DNA of 11,975 nt, taken from JBCCCJ01 sp039029315 (GTDB lineage: Bacteria > Bacteroidota > Bacteroidia > J057). Below are positions 1-5,423 of the stretch, one piece after another. The stretch covers positions 1 through 11,975 of the forward strand of contig JBCCGK010000189.1 of assembly GCA_039029315.1 (NCBI GenBank), given 5' to 3'. Each line of letters begins with the position of its first letter. Position 1 is the stretch's first letter. Below the pieces are notes generated by a model. It was given only the letters and a program-made list of their open reading frames with translations, searched no databases and was not told the DNA's origin. Position numbers and translations under genes: made by a program.

Positions 1-152
1 AAGAGCACATAGCCCTTGTGATCAGTCATGGCAAGATTCTTAATCGTGTAACGCTTCTTTTTCCCACTATACTCCTGCTTATGCGCAGCCGGGTCAGTCC
101 GTCTGGGAACAATTCGCTCAGTAACATCGATCAACAAATAAGTGACAGATGT
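1..152 (-). pseudogene. IS5-family transposase remnant, partial at left edge
   Basis: On the minus strand, an open stretch of about 50 codons reads DVTERIVPRRTDPAAHKQEY and then YSGKKKRYTIKNLAMTDHKG. This matches the region around the first catalytic Asp of DDE transposases of the IS5 group (DDE_Tnp_4 type: D-x-T-E-R followed by YSGKKK+HT+KN). The first catalytic Asp is the D of DVTER. The frame is closed by TGA at 153-155, with TAA and TAG a few codons further upstream, so the N-terminal part is missing or decayed within what is visible. Another frame stays open upstream (giving residues such as WIEFKRLFEHL), so a frameshift, natural or programmed as in some IS5 subgroups, is an alternative. 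The downstream part lies outside the window. Identification of the family is fairly sure; loss of function is inferred. No IS end or target duplication is visible in 153-287. Confidence 0.72.
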
Positions 153-287
153 TCAAACAGTCTCTTAAACTCTATCCATCTTATAGACAGCCTAGTTGGA
201 GGTATAAGGTATGTGGTATATGGCGAGATGTGTAAGAATTAGGATAGCTCAACACCCAGCCTTATTCCCATATTTCCCTTATGCCCC

Positions 288-512
288 CTATACCTTTTCC
301 CCTTCCTCATACCCAAATACCTGATCCAGCGGCACCTTGAATACCAAGGCTATGCGAAATGCCAGTTCCAAAGAAGGAGAATACTTGCCTTTCTCCATGG
401 CAATGATGGTTTGACGAGTTACCCCCACCTTATCCGCCAATTTTTTTTGGGTCATTTCATCATTGAAAAACCGAAGCTTGCGAATATTATTTGTGATCTT
501 TCCCTTACTCAT
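288..512 (-). CDS. Small XRE-family helix-turn-helix transcriptional regulator
   Basis: This gene encodes a 74-residue DNA-binding protein consisting of little more than one Cro/C1-type helix-turn-helix. The signature is clear: TQKKLADKVGVTRQTIIAME (residues 21-40) followed by KGKYSPSLELAFRIA and the closing PLDQVFGYEE, the pattern of the short COG1476-type repressors. The ATG at 512 is chosen because the homology begins there and GGAGAGG, one of the few good Shine-Dalgarno sites here, lies just upstream; the longer frame to 584 only reads back through the preceding gene. It starts one base after the stop of the membrane-protein gene, so the two are almost certainly co-transcribed and translationally coupled. 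Regulators of this kind paired with small membrane proteins usually repress their own operon. The direct target here is inferred, most likely the palindromic site at 1021-1050. Confidence 0.9.
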   Translation of the reverse strand: MSKGKITNNIRKLRFFNDEMTQKKLADKVGVTRQTIIAMEKGKYSPSLELAFRIALVFKVPLDQVFGYEEGEKV

Positions 513-513
513 A

Positions 514-960
514 TCAATATCCTCTCCGGTAAAAGTAGAATTGTGAAGCACTCCAGACAAATTGAGCCAACAAAAGGCAGCCAATTAATAAGTTGAACAT
601 CACATACAAAGGCTTGTCCATCACCACCGGGATCATGGATAGCACTACCCCAATCATAAATACTGTATAGGCATTCCGAATGGATTTCAGATCAATCAAT
701 TTGTCTCGCTCATCTGTTATCGTTGGAATTTCTTCTCGGGTAGCTACTGTATTGACAATGCTGAAAATGATCTGTGTAATGATCGTGATCACAATTTGGG
801 CTGGGATCATGAAGAGGATGATTTTTCCCCAAACACTGAACTCCTCAGTAGAGTAAATCACCTCTTCTGACTGGAAATGGAAGGCATACCACCAATAGAT
901 GCCAGTGATCAACAAGATGTTGAAGATGTAGACAATGCTTCTTTTTTCCTGATAAGACAT
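514..960 (-). CDS. Four-helix integral membrane protein, DUF2178-like, partner of the XRE regulator
   Basis: This gene encodes a 148-residue membrane protein with hydrophobic segments at about residues 9-28, 46-70, 98-114 and 118-137. Between helices 2 and 3 is a charged loop with TDERDKLIDLKSIRNAY. That DER-D...I motif resembles the loop of DUF2178-type membrane proteins often encoded next to small XRE repressors; the family assignment is tentative. The ATG at 960 is preferred over the GTG at 1008, because the GTG lies inside the predicted -7 promoter element. There is no clear Shine-Dalgarno site, which is normal in Bacteroidota. It is the first gene of a two-gene operon with the XRE regulator and ends one base before that gene's start. 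A role in sensing or in modulating the regulator is possible, but nothing in the sequence proves it. Confidence 0.82.
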   Translation of the reverse strand: MSYQEKRSIVYIFNILLITGIYWWYAFHFQSEEVIYSTEEFSVWGKIILFMIPAQIVITIITQIIFSIVNTVATREEIPTITDERDKLIDLKSIRNAYTVFMIGVVLSMIPVVMDKPLYVMFNLLIGCLLLAQFVWSASQFYFYRRGY

Positions 961-1007
961 GGCAAAATTGTATGAATCACTTAACTTTATGTAATGTATT
1001 ACGGACA

Positions 1008-1038
1008 CAAAGTTATAAAGTTTTTACTTAATGTAAAA
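1008..1038 (-). promoter_or_regulatory. Candidate promoter of the membrane protein / XRE operon
   Basis: On the minus strand TAACTTTG (1015-1008) matches the Bacteroidota -7 element TAnnTTTG exactly. Nineteen bases upstream is TTTT (1038-1035) in place of the -33 TTTG. A transcript starting a few bases below 1008 would have a leader of about 40 bases before the ATG at 960. The element also argues against the GTG start at 1008. Confidence 0.55.
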
Positions 1039-1050
1039 AAAATTTTACAT
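1021..1050. promoter_or_regulatory. Palindromic operator candidate over the XRE operon promoter
   Basis: Two perfect inverted repeats share a central arm. TTTTTAC (1021-1027) pairs with GTAAAAA (1033-1039) across 5 bases, and ATGTAAAA (1031-1038) pairs with TTTTACAT (1043-1050) across 4 bases. The result is three alternating half-sites of the form TTTTAC / GTAAAA lying over the -33 region of the operon. That is where an autorepressor would bind; assignment to the XRE protein is inference. The AT-rich composition raises the chance of coincidental symmetry. Confidence 0.45.
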
Positions 1051-1138
1051 CACCTCACAACAAACAACAATCAATCCTTCGGAAGAATTGTGCATTCTCT
1101 TGGACTCGAATCCACTCAAGTCGATCCCCTGGCATGAT

Positions 1139-1169
1139 TCTGATTTATCGAAAATCCTCTCTATCTTGA
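1139..1169 (+). promoter_or_regulatory. Weak promoter candidate for the glycoside-hydrolase-like gene
   Basis: TCTG (1139-1142), a 19-base spacer and TATCTTGA (1162-1169) resemble TTTG-N19-TAnnTTTG imperfectly. The position is suitable, 22 bases before the ATG at 1192. AGGAGA at 1172-1177 is too far from the start (14 bases) to be a standard ribosome binding site. Confidence 0.3.
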
Positions 1170-1191
1170 CTAGGAGATACATAAGTGCCCC

Positions 1192-2619
1192 ATGAACAGA
1201 TCAGAATTTATACAACTCGGGATATCGTCTTTTCTTTATTCTGGCTTGTCCACACCACCACTATTCTCCTATCCACGATTCGGCTATGAAACAGATATCT
1301 ACGGAGGATGGACAGGAAAATCTTTTCGGGCTACTGGCTATTTCAGGACAGAAAAAGAAGATAGATGGTGGTTGGTGACACCCTTGGGGAATGCCTTTTT
1401 AAGCTTTGGATTCAATCATTTTCATTCGGTCTGGTGGAAGGCAGAATATAATCGGAAAGCATGGATGACTCTGCTGAACATCGACCAAATGGAAGCGTTC
1501 AATCCTGCCATAAGATCCTGGATACTTAAGACTTGTGACCACTATGGATTCAATACCATAGGAGTCCACAATGATTTGAAGATCCTGAACTCTCCGAATC
1601 CTCAGCTCCCTTATATGCAGCCCATCCAATTCGTGGATATCAGTCATTGGAAGCCAGGAATCGAAGATGAAAACTTCCTGGACATTTTCTCCCAGGAATT
1701 TTATCATCACTGCGATCAACTGGCCAAAAAAATTGCTTCTCCTTTGCGGAATGATCCATTCTTATTGGGATATTCTATGGCTGATTGTCCTCTCTTCACG
1801 GAAGAAGATTGTCGGGAGCGTCCTGATAATATTTATGGCGGGAGAAGAGGTGCACGAATCGGCTGGCCGCGACGGTTGAGGAATCTCGGTCCATCAGCTG
1901 CTGGCAAGAAAGCGTATGTAAGTCTCATGTCAAAGCTCTATGAAGGAGACATTCGGACATTCAACCACACCTATGATACTGCATTTGATTCTTTTGCAGC
2001 AGTAGAAAAAACTGAGCAATGGCGATTAGACACAGATTTGTCTAACGCCAATGAGACCAGGGATAATGTTGAGTTTTTGACAAGCTGCGTGGAACAATAC
2101 TATAAAACAGCTCAAGAGGCAATTGGCAGATATGATCCGAATCATCTTTTTATTGGAGATAAACTCAATGGGAATACTGACACAGTAGATACCGTCCTTC
2201 CTGTAACCGCAAAGTATACCGATGTTGTCATGTACCAAATGTATGGCAGGTACGAAACCCAGCAACCAAGCCTAAATCAATGGAGCAACAAAGTTGATAC
2301 CCCACTCATCAACGGGGATAGTGCCTTTAGCTATGTAAGAGACCTCATGCCGCGTCCCTATGGTCCCTTAGCTGATACAGAAAGCCAAAGTGCCGAATGG
2401 CTTGTCGAGTTTTTCAATCAGGCATTTGCCAGACCAGAATTTGTTGGTTGGCACTATTGCGGGTTGATTGACACCCCCGTCAAACTCATCAAGAAAGAGT
2501 CGAATCGCCAGCATTCCGGGCTTTTCGATGGATATGGGAACCCCTATGAACAGCTCAGAGAGGCAGTATCATCATGCAGCAAAAAGTTATATGAAGTTGC
2601 GACAAGCAGGAATCATTGA
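1192..2619 (+). CDS. Exported glycoside-hydrolase-like protein, agarase-related clan GH-A fold
   Basis: This gene encodes a 475-residue protein with the layout of agarase-like (GH50-related) TIM-barrel proteins. Visible blocks are GYFRTEKEDRWWLVTPLGNA (49-68, the 'results of wearing the substrate-binding beta-hairpin' N-terminal block), FLLGYSMADCP (190-200), RYDPNHLFIGDKLN (313-326), DVVMYQMYG (344-352), TPLINGDSAFS (370-380) and FVGWHYCGLID (417-427). The N-terminus, MNRSEFIQLGISSFLYSG, resembles a Tat signal (MNRREF-type) in which one of the twin arginines is Ser; export by Tat or Sec is uncertain. By eye, the acid/base Glu of the usual DNE motif aligns with Cys199 (ADC), and the nucleophile Glu of GEF aligns with Asp376 (NGDSAF). 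It is therefore either a divergent subfamily or a non-classical enzyme. The substrate cannot be named. It is divergent from the XRE operon and convergent with the next gene; no polysaccharide-utilisation genes adjoin it. Confidence 0.72.
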   Translation: MNRSEFIQLGISSFLYSGLSTPPLFSYPRFGYETDIYGGWTGKSFRATGYFRTEKEDRWWLVTPLGNAFLSFGFNHFHSVWWKAEYNRKAWMTLLNIDQMEAFNPAIRSWILKTCDHYGFNTIGVHNDLKILNSPNPQLPYMQPIQFVDISHWKPGIEDENFLDIFSQEFYHHCDQLAKKIASPLRNDPFLLGYSMADCPLFTEEDCRERPDNIYGGRRGARIGWPRRLRNLGPSAAGKKAYVSLMSKLYEGDIRTFNHTYDTAFDSFAAVEKTEQWRLDTDLSNANETRDNVEFLTSCVEQYYKTAQEAIGRYDPNHLFIGDKLNGNTDTVDTVLPVTAKYTDVVMYQMYGRYETQQPSLNQWSNKVDTPLINGDSAFSYVRDLMPRPYGPLADTESQSAEWLVEFFNQAFARPEFVGWHYCGLIDTPVKLIKKESNRQHSGLFDGYGNPYEQLREAVSSCSKKLYEVATSRNH

Positions 2620-2646
2620 TTTGCTTCCATTCAGGAGTCCCTCGCC

Positions 2647-2669
2647 CCTTCTTCCAAAGCGGAAGGAGG
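2647..2669. terminator. Hairpin between convergent genes, possible bidirectional transcript end
   Basis: CCTTCTTCC (2647-2655) pairs with GGAAGGAGG (2661-2669) through nine base pairs, one of them G-T, with a 5-base loop. It lies 27 bases after the stop of the plus-strand gene and about 100 bases beyond the stop of the minus-strand gene. There is no T-tract on either side, so intrinsic termination is not established. Confidence 0.3.
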
Positions 2670-2766
2670 TGAGGCAGTCGAACAATCCTAATCGTCAGGA
2701 AGAAACTGTAGGTACAGGACCGGATTTCTTTGTCCGCTGTTCCTATGGTACATTCAGTCCTGACTT

Positions 2767-4227
2767 CTATTCGATGATGACTTTCCGTCGATATACCAAT
2801 TGCTGGTCATCTAGTATCGTCAGCATATACAGACCTGGAGAAAAATCCCCAGACAATTGGAAAGGTTCATGCCCCAACAGGCGTGCTGCCTGTACCAAGC
2901 GTCCATTCAAATCATATAGCTGAAGTTCATAAGGTTTGCCAGCTTCCAAGGAGGAACAATGATAGGCCTGATCGACTCGTATAGGATTGGGAAACTCACA
3001 CCTAAACTCGTGAACCGTAGCAGAATTTGACATAATGGTTTCAGACCAGAAATAATCCTTCTTTTCTTCCATTATCCACTGAGCACTGCTTGACTGATAG
3101 TCAAATGCGCGGAATTGTTCTCTTTCATCATAGGCATTAAAATCAATCTCCATTTTCCTTCTGTCTGTCCACATACTGTCTCTCCAGCGATTTGTCTCTC
3201 TCATCTCCCATTTGCCATTGAGATGATAGGTATGGAATGTTCTGGAGTCATTTTCCCACTCGCCTACTGTATCATCCCACCATTGTTTCAGATAGGAACT
3301 CTCTTTTCCATCAGTATTATACATATAGGTCTCCCGATTCGTATGTATCCATTGAGTGGAACCAGCATTCCAATGCCGGAGGATTCGTTCGATCCGATTT
3401 CCAGCCGAATCATAGGTGTTTACATATATAGAGTAGTTATCCCAGGAAAGTGATTGATCATTGAAGTTTTCTCTCTTCTCTTCAATATTTCTACCCAGAC
3501 TGTCCTGACTATACAGAATCCTGTGATCTATTCCCCATCCATATCCTTGGGCTTTCTGCTTCCAGAGATAGGAGTAGAGCGATTTATACCGCCCATTTGG
3601 GTAAAAAGACACACTATCTTTTTGGCTCTCTTTGAAGGTATTGGTGGACGGATTGACTCTCTGCCTGAAATACAGATAATCTTGAGAGTTCTCCTCATAT
3701 TCCCAGATCATCTGAGTTCTGGCCCGCCAAAAGTCTACAACCCAATCATGAATCTCAATCCTGATCAGTCGATTTTGCGCATCCGACTCATATACCCATC
3801 GCCCATAGTCGATCAATTCCTGTGCGCCATCATCCCATTCAGACCAAATATCCGTTTCTGTTCTGGCTACAGGATCATATTGATATATGCCTCTCCTTAC
3901 ATTCTTCCAGCGATTGAGATCCGCTTCCCAGATATCCAACATGGTAATTTGTTCCTCGGGATTCGGGTAAAAAAATCTCTCACGTAAGTTATATTCCCAA
4001 ACATTCGAACTGGCATCGTAGTCATATTCAAGGGTCGAATCCAGTTGGACCATCATATGCTTCCCGGCAGCAGCTTCATACGGCCGATTGGCAAGATATC
4101 TGGCTTCCATCGCCTTCAATTCCTCAGCGACATCTGCATGAGGCGAAATACTTGGGAATTTGATTTGGGCGAATAAGGAATGACCAAAAATAGGCAGCAT
4201 CAAGCAGAGAAAGAGGGACTTCTGCAT
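2767..4227 (-). CDS. Secreted Trp-rich repeat protein with type IX secretion C-terminal sorting domain
   Basis: This gene encodes a 486-residue exported protein. Residues 1-20 form a Sec signal peptide (MQKS, hydrophobic core, GHSLFA) with cleavage likely before Gln21. Residues about 75-395 contain roughly eight loosely repeated units of 35-45 residues. Each has paired tryptophans, a Tyr-x-Tyr-(Asp/Asn) strand and a Gly turn, for example YQYDPV, NTYDSAGNR, YMYNTDGK and TYHLNGK. The C-terminal 75 residues (about 411-486) show the type A sorting domain of the Por/type IX secretion system: FPNP, LQLYDLNGRLVQ, DFSPGLYMLTI and the final KVIIE. It would cross the outer membrane through that system and be released or anchored on the surface. 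No catalytic motif is visible; the repeats look like a beta-rich binding or structural region. The ATG at 4227 is fixed by the signal peptide. Its function is unknown. Confidence 0.88.
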   Translation of the reverse strand: MQKSLFLCLMLPIFGHSLFAQIKFPSISPHADVAEELKAMEARYLANRPYEAAAGKHMMVQLDSTLEYDYDASSNVWEYNLRERFFYPNPEEQITMLDIWEADLNRWKNVRRGIYQYDPVARTETDIWSEWDDGAQELIDYGRWVYESDAQNRLIRIEIHDWVVDFWRARTQMIWEYEENSQDYLYFRQRVNPSTNTFKESQKDSVSFYPNGRYKSLYSYLWKQKAQGYGWGIDHRILYSQDSLGRNIEEKRENFNDQSLSWDNYSIYVNTYDSAGNRIERILRHWNAGSTQWIHTNRETYMYNTDGKESSYLKQWWDDTVGEWENDSRTFHTYHLNGKWEMRETNRWRDSMWTDRRKMEIDFNAYDEREQFRAFDYQSSSAQWIMEEKKDYFWSETIMSNSATVHEFRCEFPNPIRVDQAYHCSSLEAGKPYELQLYDLNGRLVQAARLLGHEPFQLSGDFSPGLYMLTILDDQQLVYRRKVIIE

Positions 4228-4372
4228 TATATAAATATGGTTAAATGGACAACAAAAAAGCTCCTTGTTCAGACGATCAATCGGAATTCACCGATGAAGC
4301 CTGAATCAGGAAATTACATTTAGACCATAATAAGAGGCAAGGAAAGAGAATTGCCACTCAAAACAAACAACG

Positions 4373-4406
4373 AAAAATTTTCCCACTAGTGGTCTGTGGA
4401 AAAAAT
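4373..4406 (-). terminator. Likely intrinsic terminator of lspA
   Basis: Read on the minus strand, TTTTCCAC pairs with GTGGGAAAA (one bulged G), enclosing AGACCACTA, and is followed directly by TTTTT and then CG. It starts about 25 bases after the lspA stop codon. The core also contains the palindrome CCACTAGTGG. The stem is AT-rich outside the core, so strength is uncertain. Confidence 0.5.
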
Positions 4407-4430
4407 TTTCCAAGAATATCAATAAGCAGC

Positions 4431-4955
4431 CTACTCTACTGCAGGTGTTTCATTCTCTTTAGGCGGCTTCTTTTTCAGTTCCATAAACTGGCTGACAAGA
4501 ATCATGCTGATGCCCGTCGTGATACAGACATCAGCAGCATTGAAGATGCCCGTCCGCATGAAGCCAAAATCGATATGCATAAAGTCCGTGACCGTTCCAT
4601 AATAGATTCGATCAAAGACATTGCCCAATCCTCCGCCAGCAACCAGGGCCAGCCCCAACAGGGCAAGTCTTGGCAGATCATTGCGTGTCAAGGCCATCCA
4701 CATAGCAAACAGCAACACCAAAGAGGGCAAAATGGTAAGCAGGACGATGCGCGCCCATTCGGGAAGTTCTGACCCAAGCCCAAGGAAAGCTCCTGGATTT
4801 TCTTCTTTGGTGAGAATGAGATAATCCCCCAATACTTCGATCCGATCGTGATCATCAATCCTGTCTCTGACCACATATTTGGAAGATTGATCACACCCAA
4901 TGCTTACAAGAATCAGCGCCAGAATGATGGGGATACGATAAGGAGAGGCTTTCAT
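4431..4955 (-). CDS. lspA: Lipoprotein signal peptidase (signal peptidase II)
   Basis: This gene encodes the inner-membrane aspartyl protease that removes the signal peptide of diacylglyceryl-modified prolipoproteins before the +1 cysteine. All family signatures are present in the 174-residue product: CDQSSKY (21-27), NPGAFLG (53-59), GGGLGNVFDRIYYGTVTDF (107-125) with catalytic Asp115, and FNAADVCI (138-145) with catalytic Asp142. Four hydrophobic segments lie at about 5-20, 65-85, 95-110 and 138-158, as expected. The tail after residue 160 is charged and slightly longer than usual. The ATG at 4955 is chosen over the one at 4988 because a near-perfect promoter at 4975-5005 would make transcripts starting around 4968. 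It has its own promoter and terminator candidate, so it is probably monocistronic; it is not next to ileS or other usual neighbours. Confidence 0.97.
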   Translation of the reverse strand: MKASPYRIPIILALILVSIGCDQSSKYVVRDRIDDHDRIEVLGDYLILTKEENPGAFLGLGSELPEWARIVLLTILPSLVLLFAMWMALTRNDLPRLALLGLALVAGGGLGNVFDRIYYGTVTDFMHIDFGFMRTGIFNAADVCITTGISMILVSQFMELKKKPPKENETPAVE

Positions 4956-4974
4956 ATTCAAACATTTGTCTAGC

Positions 4975-5005
4975 CAAAGATACGGCATTGTCAGGCGGGG
5001 TCAAA
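4975..5005 (-). promoter_or_regulatory. Consensus Bacteroidota promoter of lspA
   Basis: On the minus strand, TTTG (5005-5002), a spacer of exactly 19 bases and TATCTTTG (4982-4975) match the housekeeping sigma consensus TTTG-N19-TAnnTTTG at every defined base. The expected transcription start is around 4968, giving a short leader before ATG 4955. This decides the lspA start. Confidence 0.85.
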
Positions 5006-5035
5006 AAGAAAATCTGTCAAAGCTGCTAAAGCTAC

Positions 5036-5089
5036 ATTTACTTAACAAATGTAAATCTAATTCATTACATTTACATTTGTTAAGTAAAT
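5036..5089. promoter_or_regulatory. Perfect 21-bp inverted repeat, likely PadR operator
   Basis: The 21 bases at 5036-5056 are the exact reverse complement of 5069-5089, separated by 12 bases. Each arm is itself a near-palindrome with ATTTAC at one end and GTAAAT at the other, nine bases apart. The site therefore offers two adjacent dyads plus a central ATGTAA...TTACAT dyad (5049-5054 and 5065-5070), reminiscent of the ATGT/ACAT half-sites of PadR regulators. It lies directly before the first padR gene and about 30 bases upstream of the lspA promoter on the other strand. Binding by the adjacent PadR protein is inferred from position and symmetry. Confidence 0.7.
5072..5079 (+). promoter_or_regulatory. 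-7 element candidate of the first PadR-permease operon
   Basis: TACATTTG matches TAnnTTTG and sits 25 bases before the ATG at 5097, inside the right arm of the inverted repeat. No TTTG is found at the -33 position (ATGT at 5049-5052). A repressor on the palindrome would block this promoter. The symmetry also creates the same motif on the minus strand at 5053-5046. Confidence 0.5.
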
Positions 5090-5096
5090 AAATCAC

Positions 5097-5423
5097 ATGC
5101 AGATACCCTCACTCGGCGGATTTGAAGAACTGGTTTTGCTCACTGTTGCGGCTCAACACAACAAAGCATATGGCGTCTCCATCAAGGAGAGCCTGGAAAA
5201 GGAATTGAACAAAACGGTCAGCATCAGTGCGATCCATGTTGCCTTGAAGCGCATGAATGAAAAAGGCTTTGTTCAGTCTCGTTTTGGCGGCATCACACAG
5301 GATCGTGGGGGCAGACGAAAAAAATTCTATGTGATCACCTCCCTGGGCAAGGCAGCTATTGACCGACAGTTCGAGATCCGAACACGCATCTATCGTCAGA
5401 TCCCCAAGCTTTCCTTTATCTGA
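5097..5423 (+). CDS. PadR-family transcriptional regulator, short type (first cassette)
   Basis: This gene encodes a 108-residue winged-helix repressor of the short PadR class. Diagnostic segments are GGFEELVLLTVA (7-18), AYGVSIKESLEKE (24-36), VSISAIHVALKRMNEKGFV (41-59, the recognition-helix region) and RGGRRKKFYVITSLGKAAI (70-88, the wing and the start of the dimer helix). The long C-terminal helical domain of larger PadR proteins is absent. It has no Shine-Dalgarno site; the ATG at 5097 follows the operator palindrome with a leader of only about ten bases. Its stop overlaps the permease start in TGATG, so the two genes are translationally coupled. PadR proteins usually repress their own operon until a ligand or stress releases them. 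Here the palindrome at 5036-5089 is the obvious target. The inducer is unknown. Confidence 0.93.
   Translation: MQIPSLGGFEELVLLTVAAQHNKAYGVSIKESLEKELNKTVSISAIHVALKRMNEKGFVQSRFGGITQDRGGRRKKFYVITSLGKAAIDRQFEIRTRIYRQIPKLSFI

Noticed and set aside
18..242. Plus-strand frame of 74 codons at the left edge
   Set aside because: It lies antisense to the transposase remnant, whose minus-strand translation has clear IS5-type motifs.
513..584. Longer N-terminus for the XRE regulator
   Set aside because: It would overlap the end of the membrane-protein gene; homology and the GGAGAGG site place the start at 512.
2468..2923. Plus-strand frame of 151 codons spanning the end of the glycoside-hydrolase gene and the convergent gene
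   Set aside because: It overlaps two well-supported genes out of frame and has an unstructured, Pro/Ser/Arg-rich composition typical of shadow frames.
4201..4245. TTTG-N19-TATATAAT promoter for the type IX cargo gene
   Set aside because: The -7 element would touch the ATG itself, leaving the start inside the coding sequence; the real promoter was not recognised.
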